A DNA stretch of 34,155 nucleotides from a bacterium (GCA_027592135.1 JAQCIJ010000001.1:1-34155); one strand, 5' to 3'; counted from the first letter of the stretch, positions 25,683-34,155 are shown. Made by a program: numbers and translations. The notes: generated by a model from the letters alone, not told the origin.

Positions 25683-25760
25683 TGGGGCGAGAAATGGGGT
25701 TCGAACCCACGACCTTCCGGACCACAACCGGACGCTCTAACCAACTGAGCTACTCTCGCC
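25683..25760 (-). tRNA. tRNA-His (GTG)
   Basis: A full cloverleaf. The anticodon stem TCCGG/CCGGA has loop TTGTGGT with anticodon GTG. The acceptor stem is GCGAGAG with TTCTCGC. The first base, at 25760, is an encoded G-1 pairing with C73, as histidine tRNAs require. The 3' CCA is encoded (25685-25683). The D-stem GCTC and T-loop TTCGAAC are regular. Confidence 0.95.
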
Positions 25761-25823
25761 ATATGTAAACAGCCCGCATATCCTACTAGTGCAAAAGCTC
25801 AAATGGAAGGTATTCCGTCTGTT

Positions 25824-27779
25824 TTACGCAGGCTTTTCTCCTGGGTCTATGTCTGGAGTATCCATTGGAGGAACCTCCATAGGCTCGATATCCTCTGCTG
25901 TAATAAAGGCAACAGGCTCATTATCATCAGATTCTGTTGCAGAAATCGCTGCACTTTCAGGGGCCTCCTGCTCTCCTCCTTTTCGAGTTTTTAGATTTTC
26001 TCTGTACCGCTGACGCTTTTTGCGCTTCCGTTCACGCTCTCGATCCAAAGCTTCTGGGCTCTTTTCTCCATCTACTGGAGCTGCTGGCACAGGCTCGGTT
26101 GTCGGTGCAGGCACTACTGCAGGTTCTGGTGGTGGAGCAACCTTACCAACTTTCCCATCCTCCACTGGTGTCGCAGGAGTTTGCCCTTCTGCTTCTGCCT
26201 TTTGAATACCTGCTTGTAGCCAGTCTGGAGCATTATTTGTATCTGCTTGTAGTTGTTCTACAGATGGTTGCAATGCTGTGTGGTCTACATTGGGTGCTGG
26301 CGTATCGACAATTGGCGCAGTAAGAGGAGCAGGTTCTACTGGAGCTGTAGCAGCAGGAGCTGGAACAGTTTCCTGCAACCACGAAGGAGTGGCAGCAGTC
26401 TCTGGTGTAGGAGCAGGCTCAGGATCTGGAGCAGGCTCTGATGGGGTAATAATCACCTCTGGTTCTGGAATTTCCACAGGTGGTTGTGGAGCAATATCTT
26501 CCTGAGGAGGTTCAGGAATTTCCTCTGCCAGAATCTCCATTGGTGGAGCTACGTCTTTTACAGCTTCTTCGGGTGTTTTTACCATAGTCTTCTCTGCCTT
26601 TTCCATTACTCCTTCTAGAGAGAATCCTTTCTTTTTTACTTTTCCAATAATAAAGAAAATCAGAGCTCCAATAACCGAAGAGCCGACAAGGCTGAGTATC
26701 AGCTTAATCACAATACCAAGAATTGCACTTCCTTCTTTTTGCTTTTCTACATTCTTTAACGGATCGTTCGTTTTCCCATCTGGACCTTCTACCGTAGTGG
26801 TATCTTCTTTTAATCTATTAACGGTAACATCTTCTTGAACGGTTTCTAATACCTTTCCAGTTTTTAAATCACGTACTTCTACTTGCACCTTATAGAGACC
26901 AGATTCTGCAAAGTCATGAATAGGCCTATCATGCAAGCTTGTTATACCGTCGCCAAAGTTCCAATGGAGCAGTAATGGCTTTTCTTCTCCTACAGGAAGG
27001 CGAAGAGAAAAATGCACTTCTCCATTATCACTCTTTAGTACCATGATGCGCATTTGCGTTTCATCATCAATGTTTGAGTTTTCTTTTTGCATTTCTTGAG
27101 GATTTTCTTGTAGGATTTTTGATCCTACCGCATATGAGGTAAAGTTTGCTGTTCCATCTTTAAGTAGTGCTCCTAGACGAATAGTGCGTGGAGTTGCATT
27201 GACAAACCACACATGAAGAGGATTTCCTTCCGATCGAAAAAGTGTATTTCGAGTATCTTCATCATTTTCCAAATTGCCGTCACCATTGCTATCAACTAAT
27301 GTATCAAAATCAATAGCCAAGATTTTTACGTCATCACGATTTGGCGTAATGCTGATTACCTGTTTCCCTAGACTCATTGGAATAGTATCTTTGTAAATAG
27401 GAGGGTCGATAGCTACGATATCACCAACGCCCCCTGGCGCTAGGCGGTCTTCTACTTTGAGCTGCCGAACTTCGATAAAGAACATGCGTTCTGCCTTTTT
27501 TCCTTCTGCATTTACTTCTGCAGCCAGGATAAAGTTTCCTTCTTTAGAAAACCGTGTTCGAAATACTGCATCTCTACTCGATTCAATAAGTTTCGTTTCT
27601 TCAGAGAGTACCCAATTTACTTTAGCATCTTTCGAAGTAGCTGCCTGAATCTCGAAAATTGTCCCAATAGGAATTTTTATTACTTCTTGTGAGGAACTTG
27701 TTAATTGTGCAAGGGCAATGGATCCACCAAAGGCAACAGCTGCAAAGACAGATACAATAGTGGTGCGTACTCTAGTCAT
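25824..27779 (-). CDS. PKD-domain membrane protein with Pro-rich cytoplasmic tail
   Basis: A 651-residue protein. The signal peptide is residues 1-25 (VSVFAAVAFGGSIALA). The extracellular part contains a Ca-type DSNGDGNLENDED loop near 165-177 and a PKD-like domain near 280-320 (LHWNFGDG, then HDFAESGLYKVQVEV). A single transmembrane helix lies at about 350-380 (AILGIVIKLILSLVGSSVIGA). The long C-terminal tail is rich in Pro, Ala and Glu and has a basic patch (RERERKRKKRQRYRE). The gene starts one base into the stop of the VirB2-like gene (TAATG), so the two are translationally coupled. It may anchor an envelope machine; the exact role is not known. Confidence 0.75.
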   Translation of the reverse strand: MTRVRTTIVSVFAAVAFGGSIALAQLTSSSQEVIKIPIGTIFEIQAATSKDAKVNWVLSEETKLIESSRDAVFRTRFSKEGNFILAAEVNAEGKKAERMFFIEVRQLKVEDRLAPGGVGDIVAIDPPIYKDTIPMSLGKQVISITPNRDDVKILAIDFDTLVDSNGDGNLENDEDTRNTLFRSEGNPLHVWFVNATPRTIRLGALLKDGTANFTSYAVGSKILQENPQEMQKENSNIDDETQMRIMVLKSDNGEVHFSLRLPVGEEKPLLLHWNFGDGITSLHDRPIHDFAESGLYKVQVEVRDLKTGKVLETVQEDVTVNRLKEDTTTVEGPDGKTNDPLKNVEKQKEGSAILGIVIKLILSLVGSSVIGALIFFIIGKVKKKGFSLEGVMEKAEKTMVKTPEEAVKDVAPPMEILAEEIPEPPQEDIAPQPPVEIPEPEVIITPSEPAPDPEPAPTPETAATPSWLQETVPAPAATAPVEPAPLTAPIVDTPAPNVDHTALQPSVEQLQADTNNAPDWLQAGIQKAEAEGQTPATPVEDGKVGKVAPPPEPAVVPAPTTEPVPAAPVDGEKSPEALDRERERKRKKRQRYRENLKTRKGGEQEAPESAAISATESDDNEPVAFITAEDIEPMEVPPMDTPDIDPGEKPA

Positions 27780-28462
27780 TATCTAAAAGAAGATTCTACA
27801 ACTCTAACGATTGCACTGGCTATTATAATGATCACTAGTCCAATTATTGCATAGAAAATAATGCGCTTTGCTTTATCTTTTGCAGTCTCGTCACCAAGAC
27901 TAACCACCATAAGGATACCTGCAATGACAATCACGACAACTGCTGCTAATCCCATAAAGCTGAGCACAGTAGACAAAATATTTAAAATCACTACACGAAT
28001 ATCGCTCCCTCCGGTATTTCCAAGATCTGGTACAGGTCCAAAGATAGAACCACCTCCAGTAGCATCGATAATAATCGTGACAATTCCTGCGGCAATAGCG
28101 ATAATAATAAGACCAATAACAGCATACGTAATAATCTTCTTCGTTTTGTCTTTTGCTGTTTCATCTCCCACACTTATTACCATATAGATACCAGCAATAG
28201 CGATTACTACTACTGCAGCAAGACCCATAAAGAGTAATACTGCAAGGAGAAGGTTCAAAATAATATCGCGAATATCATCACGGGATACTCCTCCGATTGC
28301 TTCTGCATGATCAATACCACCAACAATCCCAGGACCTCCATAAAATTGTGCAGTGACAATATCAGGAACCACAGCAGCAACAACTCCGAGAAGTGCCGCA
28401 GCTACCACAGGTCGAGAAAATACTAGCATGATGAGTGAGAGGATTTTTGTCATAGGTTTCAT
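27779..28462 (-). CDS. VirB2/TrbC-like membrane protein with internal duplication
   Basis: A 227-residue protein. After an N-terminal hydrophobic segment (to about residue 38, ends VTAQ) it contains two similar halves, about residues 62-132 and 154-224. Each has a helix pair around FMGLAAVVVI, then the polar ISVGDETAKDKTKK or VSLGDETAKDKAKR, and a second helix. This pair-of-helices form is that of T4SS major pilins and related small membrane proteins. The first ATG (28462) is 3 nt after the -10 TACAAT; the second (28453) is 12 nt after it and is a better start if the message is nearly leaderless. Coupled to the PKD protein gene downstream. Confidence 0.75.
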   Translation of the reverse strand: MKPMTKILSLIMLVFSRPVVAAALLGVVAAVVPDIVTAQFYGGPGIVGGIDHAEAIGGVSRDDIRDIILNLLLAVLLFMGLAAVVVIAIAGIYMVISVGDETAKDKTKKIITYAVIGLIIIAIAAGIVTIIIDATGGGSIFGPVPDLGNTGGSDIRVVILNILSTVLSFMGLAAVVVIVIAGILMVVSLGDETAKDKAKRIIFYAIIGLVIIIIASAIVRVVESSFR

Positions 28463-28465
28463 ACT

Positions 28466-28474
28466 ATTGTAGCA
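28466..28474 (-). promoter_or_regulatory. Extended -10 of the VirB2-like gene
   Basis: Minus strand TGCTACAAT. TACAAT at 28471-28466 has a TG before it, just upstream of the first ATG. Confidence 0.5.
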
Positions 28475-28504
28475 AAAATAGCGGTTTAGCGCTACCCTTT
28501 GTAC

Positions 28505-29500
28505 ATGCGACCAGCTCGAACATCAGAGATTCTTACAGCGTCGAAGACTGATGCGTTTTTGGTCACAAATCTGACGAATATTCACTACCTCAGCGGTAGA
28601 GAAGTAAGTACTGGTTTTGTTCTAATCACAGCCAAAAAAATGACATTACTTGTTGATAGTCGCTACAGAGAGGCTGCAGAGAAATCTGTCCGAAAAGGGA
28701 TCAAGGTAGATGATATTGATGCTCTAAAAAGCCTCTTAAAACCCATTAAGCGGTGTGGATTTGAGTCTGAGGATGTCACAGTCGCAAGGCGTGCTGCTTG
28801 GAAGAAAAAGTTATTGAACACAAAATTTGTTCAATCAAGGGGGATTATCGAGGAATTTCGCAGGAGCAAAGAGCCAGATGAGTTGCAACATTTCCGCAAG
28901 GCACAGGCTATTACACATCAATTAATGGATACTGTTCCGACGCTGCTTAAAGGATCTATCACCGAGAAGCAGCTTGCAGAGAAGCTGAGGCAAATCGCTA
29001 TAGAACTAGGTGCAGATGAGCTCTCATTTGATCCAATCGTTGCATTTGGCACACACACAAGTAGCCCTCATCATCATCCTTCTTCTCGAAAGCTTTCAAA
29101 AGGGCACATTGTACAGATCGATATCGGAGCACGCGTAAACGGATACTGCGCAGACCAGAGCCAGGTCTTTTTTACGGCTAAGAAAACACCCCTACAAAAA
29201 AAAGTGTACGACGCTTTAAATAGGGCAAAACGTGAATCCATTGCTGCAATTAAATCAGGAGTGACAAATCATCAACTCGACAAGATTGCTCGTGATATTT
29301 TAAAAGAAGATGATCTTGAGCAGTATTTCACACACTCTCTGGGCCATGGTGTAGGTCTGGATATCCATGAAGGAGTTTCTATTAGTGGTAAGGCAAAAAA
29401 GCAGAAACTACTCAAGAATGAAATAATCACCATAGAACCCGGTGTCTATATTCCCGGTAAGTTTGGAATGCGGCTCGAAGAAGAAATTATCGTAATGTAA
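28505..29500 (+). CDS. M24 family aminopeptidase (Xaa-Pro type)
   Basis: A 331-residue creatinase/prolidase-fold metallopeptidase. The N-terminal domain covers about residues 1-125. In the catalytic pita-bread fold the metal ligands are D206 (QIDIGA), D217 (YCADQS), H281 (HSLGHGVGLDIHE), E311 (IEPGVY) and E325 (MRLEEE). It probably removes N-terminal residues next to proline. The usual DMTR at the second Asp is DQSQ here, a mild deviation. The frame opens at a TTG (28499), but the ATG at 28505 follows a -10 (TACCCT) by 6 nt and starts at a family-like position. Divergent from the VirB2-like gene. Confidence 0.93.
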   Translation: MRPARTSEILTASKTDAFLVTNLTNIHYLSGREVSTGFVLITAKKMTLLVDSRYREAAEKSVRKGIKVDDIDALKSLLKPIKRCGFESEDVTVARRAAWKKKLLNTKFVQSRGIIEEFRRSKEPDELQHFRKAQAITHQLMDTVPTLLKGSITEKQLAEKLRQIAIELGADELSFDPIVAFGTHTSSPHHHPSSRKLSKGHIVQIDIGARVNGYCADQSQVFFTAKKTPLQKKVYDALNRAKRESIAAIKSGVTNHQLDKIARDILKEDDLEQYFTHSLGHGVGLDIHEGVSISGKAKKQKLLKNEIITIEPGVYIPGKFGMRLEEEIIVM

Positions 29501-29531
29501 ACCATGGTATACAGACGAGAAGATCTACATT

Positions 29532-29540
29532 TGCTATAAT
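29532..29540 (+). promoter_or_regulatory. Extended -10 of the 3D-domain protein gene
   Basis: TGCTATAAT at 29532-29540 ends 8 nt before the TTG start. An AAGGAG lies between but only 2 nt from the start, too close for a normal SD. Confidence 0.6.
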
Positions 29541-29548
29541 AAGGAGAT

Positions 29549-30958
29549 TTGAAAACAAAACTCACACCACTCTACCGCCGCGCACTTCCAAAAATACCAC
29601 TGCACATCCGTGCAATTGTTTTGATGGTTGCTATTGCTGCTCCGTATCAAACACTTGGAAATCCTATCGTTCGAACAAAGCCGTATGAACAAGAGTTTTT
29701 AATTACGGCATATTACTCACCGCTGCCTGGTCAGTGTTGCTATGTAAAAGGAGGACTAGAAGCAGACAAAGTATTAAACGGGCAGGGGATTGCCGGTGCA
29801 GACCAAACGCCAGTATTCCCAGGGATGATTGCAGCACCAAAGAGTTATCCGTTTGGCACAAAAATTTCTTTGCCAGGTCTTGGTACACTTGCTGTTCATG
29901 ATAGAGGTGGAGCAATTAATGAGCTTGGAAATGGAAAACATCGTCTTGATATCTGGGCAGGTTACGGAGAGGAGGGGCTTGCTCGAGCGCTTGCCTTCGG
30001 GCTGCAACGGGTATCGGGAACAGTGTATCCTAACGCAAGCAGGCAGCCTACTGTGCAGTTTGATCTCGCAAACATGCCAGCACCAATTGATGAATTAAAA
30101 GTGTATTTTGTCGAGAAAGATAACCTTCTTGCACTGCGTCCAAAAGAAGGAGAGAGGGGACTGTCTGTCTATTTGCTTCAAGACCACTTGCAGAATATTG
30201 GATACTTACAACATCGTCCAACGGGATTTTACGGACCAGAGACGAGTATAGCATTCCAAAATTTCCTAAAAGATTTCCAGGTAGATGCACCGAAGAACAT
30301 GCTCTCAGAAACATCAGCTGCTTACGTACTCGCAGCTCGCTCTCGCTTGCACGCTCGTGATCCATTTACGGAATACATCGATCCAAAAGCATCGAAAGAT
30401 GCTATTACTCAAGCACAACGTACACTACGGTTTCTTGGCTACTACAAAGGAAGAACGAATGGAGAGTACGATGATAATCTCTTTGCAAGTATCCTAAAAT
30501 TTCAGCAAGATCATGCACTTGTAGGAACAGCTTCGGATACAGGAGCAGGTCGTATAGGACCTCTGACCAGCAAATCTATTCGTGGAATGTGGAACAAGCT
30601 GATTGTGAAAAGTCATGCAGGGCGCCATTTAGACCGCTATGCAATCGATCAGCATATCGAAAAAAATGGTCAGCGCATCGCCCAGTTTCTTGGTACAGAG
30701 TACACTGGGAAGCAAGTGCAACTTTTGCAGGCAGAACTTGCAGCACTCGGCTTCTTTCCAGAAGAAAAAATCAATAGTGTATTCGGTTCACTTACCGAAC
30801 AGGCTGTTATCAATTACCAGTTAGATCGTGGATTAATTTCTTCTCGATCAGATCAAGGGGCAGGATATGTTGGACCTGCGACACTGCGTAGTTTACGCAA
30901 GGATCAGCGCAATATCTTGTACGACATCGTAAGAGGTCAAGGGTGGAATGCCCTATAA
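29549..30958 (+). CDS. 3D-domain protein with peptidoglycan-binding repeats
   Basis: A 469-residue secreted cell-wall protein. The signal segment is about residues 15-38 (IPLHIRAIVLMVAIAAPYQTLG). A 3D/double-psi-beta-barrel domain (MltA-like, with the Asp triad seen in AVHDRGGAI and RLDIWAG) covers about 45-170. Three peptidoglycan-binding-type repeats follow, near 190-265 (LLQDHLQNIGYLQ), 285-350 (AQRTLRFLGYYKG) and 385-455 (LLQAELAALGFFP). Each has a helix and G-x-Y/F pattern with an FGSLTEQAV-type ending. 3D domains are linked to lytic transglycosylase action on glycan strands. The start is TTG, after a strong -10. It lies next to an RlpA-like gene, forming a wall-remodelling pair. Confidence 0.88.
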   Translation: MKTKLTPLYRRALPKIPLHIRAIVLMVAIAAPYQTLGNPIVRTKPYEQEFLITAYYSPLPGQCCYVKGGLEADKVLNGQGIAGADQTPVFPGMIAAPKSYPFGTKISLPGLGTLAVHDRGGAINELGNGKHRLDIWAGYGEEGLARALAFGLQRVSGTVYPNASRQPTVQFDLANMPAPIDELKVYFVEKDNLLALRPKEGERGLSVYLLQDHLQNIGYLQHRPTGFYGPETSIAFQNFLKDFQVDAPKNMLSETSAAYVLAARSRLHARDPFTEYIDPKASKDAITQAQRTLRFLGYYKGRTNGEYDDNLFASILKFQQDHALVGTASDTGAGRIGPLTSKSIRGMWNKLIVKSHAGRHLDRYAIDQHIEKNGQRIAQFLGTEYTGKQVQLLQAELAALGFFPEEKINSVFGSLTEQAVINYQLDRGLISSRSDQGAGYVGPATLRSLRKDQRNILYDIVRGQGWNAL

Positions 30959-30966
30959 GAATCCTG

Positions 30967-30972
30967 TAGAAT
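30967..30972 (+). promoter_or_regulatory. -10 element of the RlpA-like gene
   Basis: TAGAAT (30967-30972) precedes the reading frame of the RlpA-like protein. ATC at 30982 lies 9 nt after it, the spacing used by ATG starts elsewhere in the window. Confidence 0.45.
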
Positions 30973-30981
30973 CATATTCTT

Positions 30982-32028
30982 ATCAAACATGCTTTTCTGA
31001 TATTCGGCCTACTTCTTATTCCATGTTCTACGAGTGCTGCAGAAAACTTTCTGACACGCTCAGATGCGTATCTCCTGATATGGGAAACAGTGAATCGCCC
31101 TGCATTTGAAACAGAAAAATCCTATAGTGACGTACTGGAAGATGACAGAGGATACCTAGAGATTAGCTTCGGAAAGCGCAGAGGTATTCTCCCTGATGCA
31201 GAAACTTTTCGCCCAGATGAACTCGTGACACTCGATGATGCATTATTGTGGGTCTATAGAACACGAAATGTTCGTGAGCTTCCGGATATGCAACAAGTAG
31301 ATTTACCTTCTATGATGAGTGACTTCCCACTTCTCAATGATAATTCTCGCCCTCTCGATGGCCGTGTAACGCGTACAGATCTTCTATCATTTATAGCCAA
31401 GCTTGATGGCCAACTGCGCAAAGAGGTACACGAGGTAAGTTTTTATGCAGATGATTTTCACGGAAATGGTACGGCATTTGGCGATGTATTTGATATGCAT
31501 GCCTTAACTGCAGCCCATAGGTCTTTTCCGAGTAATACACTCGTAAAAGTAACCAATGTCGATAATAAAAAGTATGTTGTTGTGCGAATCAACGATCGTG
31601 GTCCATACGTAGACGGAAGAGATATGGACCTTTCGAAAGCTGCCTTCGAAGCGATTGCTCCTATAGGGCAAGGGGTGCTGCGGGCGACATTTGAGCGTCT
31701 GGGGCATATGGATTTGGTGGATAAGTGTAAGCAAAGACAGCGTCTGTATCAGCGTAGAATTACTCGAGATACGCTGTTTTTTCGTGGTGTTCCACATACA
31801 TTCACCCTTGGAGATCAGCTGATCTTACAGAGCAATAGGCCATTTGTTGTATTAGGGATAACATTCCCCGATGGGCAATATCTACGCATTCAGGATTTTG
31901 TGCATCCCAAAGAAAAATATAGAATTACACCAGATATTTCTGGTCGATACAGCTTTCGTGTCGGTGATACCCTTGGGCATTACCGCGAAATGCGTATGGA
32001 TGTGAGTGGTTGCTTGCAGTCATTCTGA
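30982..32028 (+). CDS. rlpA: RlpA-like protein with SLH-like N-terminus; start uncertain
   Basis: A secreted protein with a double-psi beta-barrel like rare lipoprotein A: SFYADDFHGNGTAFGD, then VRINDRGPYVDGRDMDLSKAA (RlpA has NDRGP and DLS motifs). The N-terminal half has SLH-like segments (FLTRSDAYLLIWETVN). A signal peptide is clear in this frame (AFLIFGLLLIPCSTSAA), but it is preceded by no ATG, GTG or TTG. The first standard start is GTG at 31090, inside the SLH segment. Candidates are ATC at 30982, 9 nt after a -10, or a one-base loss in a T run at 30993-30996 that would restore an ATG at 30989. I give 30982. RlpA proteins cut naked glycan strands at division sites. Confidence 0.8.
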   Translation: MKHAFLIFGLLLIPCSTSAAENFLTRSDAYLLIWETVNRPAFETEKSYSDVLEDDRGYLEISFGKRRGILPDAETFRPDELVTLDDALLWVYRTRNVRELPDMQQVDLPSMMSDFPLLNDNSRPLDGRVTRTDLLSFIAKLDGQLRKEVHEVSFYADDFHGNGTAFGDVFDMHALTAAHRSFPSNTLVKVTNVDNKKYVVVRINDRGPYVDGRDMDLSKAAFEAIAPIGQGVLRATFERLGHMDLVDKCKQRQRLYQRRITRDTLFFRGVPHTFTLGDQLILQSNRPFVVLGITFPDGQYLRIQDFVHPKEKYRITPDISGRYSFRVGDTLGHYREMRMDVSGCLQSF

Positions 32029-32050
32029 TCTACCCAGCAAGCCAAAAATC

Positions 32051-32059
32051 TGCTATAAT
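32051..32059 (+). promoter_or_regulatory. Extended -10 upstream of the second ATPase
   Basis: TGCTATAAT at 32051-32059. The ATG at 32089 is 29 nt downstream, so this gene has a short leader without an SD. Confidence 0.5.
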
Positions 32060-32088
32060 CAGTAGATTTATTGTATCATAAAGAAAAT

Positions 32089-34155
32089 ATGGTTTCCTTT
32101 CTTCGTTACGGTACCTGGCCAATGATCTGGTTGATTGTTATCAGCAGCATATCGATATTTAGCGATGGGTTTTGGGGATGGCTTTGGAGGCAGATTGCTG
32201 AGGCTCCATTTGGCTCCCTCGTTGGTATTGTTTTATTATACGGATCATGGCGTTTTTCTGTAAAAGCATTTCGTCACTGGTATGCGCACAAACAAGGAAA
32301 AAATTTGATTGCACTAAAGATATTGCTCCCACGTCAAGAGACGAAGATTGATCAAGAGAAACGCACAGAAAAAGATTTTAAAGAAAAAATTGCGATGATG
32401 GAGCAATTATTCCGCGCATTATGGGAGATTAAGTCTCTTAACTTTTTCCAGATGCTTCACTTCTGGTTCTTTCGGTACATCTGTATCAGCTTTGAGATGT
32501 ATGTCGAAAAAGGGCAACTGACAATGTATGTGGTTACAACGCCAAAACTTATTTCTATTGTCGAAAAGCAGATTACCGCTTTCTATTCTGATGCTGAGGT
32601 AACAGTACAAAATACACCAGATATCTGGCCAAAGGGATACAAGATGGTTGCCTACAATATGATGATGCAAAAGAAGTTCATGTATCCAATTCGATTTTAT
32701 GAACAGATGCAGGACGATCCACTGAATGGTATTGGTAATGTACTTAGCAAATTAGGTACTGATGAAAAGGCCTGTATCCAAATGGTGCTTACCCCTTCTT
32801 TTTCTGGAAAGTGGAATAAAAAAGCTCGTGAATTTGCGAGTATCAGTTTTAAAGGAAAGAAAGATCATTTCCTTTCGCATATTCCCCTGCTGGGTACTCT
32901 TGGTAAAATCTTTTCTGGGATTATTTCCGAAGAGCAAAATTCAAATTATGCTCCAGGCTCTAAAGGTGGAGACTCATTTGTGCGTATGATTCAACCGGAA
33001 GAAGAGTTGTATAAGCGTATGGGAGAGAAGGCAGGTATGGGTTTTTACCATGCATCAATCCGTATATTCGCTTCTGCAAAGACCTACGAACGATCTATAG
33101 AAATAACGAACAACATGCAGGTTGCCTTTAATGCGTTTAAAGATTTGTACGGAAATGTCATTGTTAACCGACGGATGTTTGTGGATTTTTTCCCACTCGA
33201 TCTCAATGCAAAGATTATGTACAAACTTTGGAAGTATCGTATCAATGGATTTATGCACAAGCAGTCCTTGCTTGTAGAAAAAGAACTCGCAGGGCTTTTT
33301 CACTTCCCAGATAGCAGGTATAACAAGATACCTATTATTCAGTGGACAGCTTCTAAGGTATTGCCACCTCCACCCAATGTGCCATCAGAAGGAATTCTGT
33401 TGGGTGTTAATAATTACAGAGCAGCAGAAACAGAAATCCGGTTTATGTCGAAAGACCGTACGCGTCATCACTACATTATTGGTAAATCTGGTACTGGTAA
33501 ATCTGCCTACATTAGCTGGATGTCCCGTCAGGATATTGCCAATGGAGAAGGTGTCTGTATGATCGATCCACATGGAGACTTGATCGAAGATGCGCTTGCA
33601 AACACACCAAAAGAGCGAGCAAAGGATGTTATCTTGTTTAACCCTGCCGATAAAGATCGACCAATGGGACTCAACCTCCTAGAGGCCTCAACGCCAGAAG
33701 AAAAAGATAGAGCTTCTCTGGATGCAATGGAGATCTTTATTAAGTTGTTTGGAAATGAAATCTTTGGTCCACGTATTCAGCACTACTTCCGTAATGGATG
33801 TCTTACATTGATGGATGATGAAGAAGAAGGGGCAACGATCCTCGATGTGCCACGAATGTTCGTCGACGAAGACTTCCAGCGTTACAAGGTAAGCAAGTGT
33901 CGTAATGCGGTTGTACGAAGTTTCTGGGAACATGAAATGGCCAAAACAGGACAACGAGAAAAAGAAGAGATGATTCCATACTTCAGCTCGAAGTTCGGTC
34001 CATTTATCACAAACACGACGATGCGTAATATCATAGGGCAGCCAAAGTCTGCATTTGATATCCGCAAAATCATGGATGAAGGAAAAGTACTTTTGGTAAA
34101 CCTTTCTAAGGGTAAGATCGGAGATACCAATGCACAGCTACTCGGTCTGATTTTT
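32089..34155 (+). CDS. VirD4/TraG-like ATPase, paralog 2, cut by the window end
   Basis: 689 codons are visible, with no stop. It is paralogous to the 831-residue protein at 8405-10900, with the same order of domains. The N-terminus has two hydrophobic helices (about residues 10-25 and 42-58). The regulatory region then contains KLISIVEKQITAFY, similar to IAHIVEKQVTSFY of paralog 1. Walker A, GKSGTGKS, is at 465-472, followed by CMIDPHGDLIEDA and AMEIFIKLFGNEIFGPRIQHY, all near-matched in paralog 1. The Walker B/DEFQNF part lies beyond the window. No stop interrupts the frame. The function is presumably DNA or substrate transfer at the membrane. Confidence 0.88.
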   Translation, partial: MVSFLRYGTWPMIWLIVISSISIFSDGFWGWLWRQIAEAPFGSLVGIVLLYGSWRFSVKAFRHWYAHKQGKNLIALKILLPRQETKIDQEKRTEKDFKEKIAMMEQLFRALWEIKSLNFFQMLHFWFFRYICISFEMYVEKGQLTMYVVTTPKLISIVEKQITAFYSDAEVTVQNTPDIWPKGYKMVAYNMMMQKKFMYPIRFYEQMQDDPLNGIGNVLSKLGTDEKACIQMVLTPSFSGKWNKKAREFASISFKGKKDHFLSHIPLLGTLGKIFSGIISEEQNSNYAPGSKGGDSFVRMIQPEEELYKRMGEKAGMGFYHASIRIFASAKTYERSIEITNNMQVAFNAFKDLYGNVIVNRRMFVDFFPLDLNAKIMYKLWKYRINGFMHKQSLLVEKELAGLFHFPDSRYNKIPIIQWTASKVLPPPPNVPSEGILLGVNNYRAAETEIRFMSKDRTRHHYIIGKSGTGKSAYISWMSRQDIANGEGVCMIDPHGDLIEDALANTPKERAKDVILFNPADKDRPMGLNLLEASTPEEKDRASLDAMEIFIKLFGNEIFGPRIQHYFRNGCLTLMDDEEEGATILDVPRMFVDEDFQRYKVSKCRNAVVRSFWEHEMAKTGQREKEEMIPYFSSKFGPFITNTTMRNIIGQPKSAFDIRKIMDEGKVLLVNLSKGKIGDTNAQLLGLIF

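Noticed and set aside
29541-29546. AAGGAG before the 3D-domain protein start as a Shine-Dalgarno
   Set aside because: It is 2 nt from the TTG and lies directly after the -10, so it would be at or before the transcription start.

Overview
The window looks like a chromosomal segment of a Candidate Phyla Radiation (Patescibacteria) bacterium, probably near the Gracilibacteria/Peregrinibacteria/Peribacteria side. The evidence is short intergenic spaces, a CPR-type bS21, many short cell-envelope proteins built from SLH, sortase, PKD and peptidoglycan-binding modules, two paralogous VirD4/TraG-like ATPases, and single-copy housekeeping genes on both strands. The code appears standard: TGA ends genes and is not read through. 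At least twelve genes have a -10 hexamer only 6 to 10 nt before the start codon and no Shine-Dalgarno, so leaderless mRNA seems to be the rule. Placement below the level of CPR is inference.

Layout. 1-3300: a small membrane protein with an SD and a terminator, a TrpR/YerC-like repressor, a C-terminally short RibD carrying an in-frame repeat, an NADPH-dependent FMN reductase-like protein and a small unknown protein. 3300-8470: an RNHCP zinc-ribbon protein, a 443-aa unknown protein under a promoter covered by a palindrome, ychF, an SLH-sortase fusion and a REP-associated (RAYT) transposase. 8400-15340: VirD4/TraG-like ATPase, response regulator, tsf, rpsB, a hypothetical gene and glyS. 15340-19205: a four-helix-bundle gene remnant between inverted repeats, a PrsW-like membrane protease and an SLH-PDZ-S41 protease. 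22000-25760: rpsU, gyrB, hisS and tRNA-His. 25800-34155: a PKD membrane protein with a VirB2/TrbC-like duplicated membrane protein, an M24 peptidase, a 3D-domain/peptidoglycan-binding protein, an RlpA-like protein and a second VirD4/TraG-like ATPase cut by the window end.

The standout is a diversity-generating retroelement (DGR) at about 19194-21783, set between ctpA and rpsU-gyrB. It has a DGR-type reverse transcriptase on the minus strand, a GC-rich target gene on the plus strand with a C-terminal variable repeat (VR, 20937-21052), a template repeat (TR, 21457-21569) about 400 bp downstream, and a truncated avd-like four-helix gene. TR and VR differ at 20 of 33 template adenines and at none of the 80 other template bases, plus one codon-sized indel. 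This is the adenine-specific signature of mutagenic retrohoming. The RT lacks about 20-28 residues between its YTDD and FLGY motifs, and avd is cut to 53 codons. The system may therefore be a rearranged or decaying DGR whose past activity is recorded in the VR.

REP-like repeats that share the string TAGCCTTGGCG occur at ribD (two inverted 61-bp copies) and inside the DGR. The RAYT gene in the same window is a candidate for their mobility.
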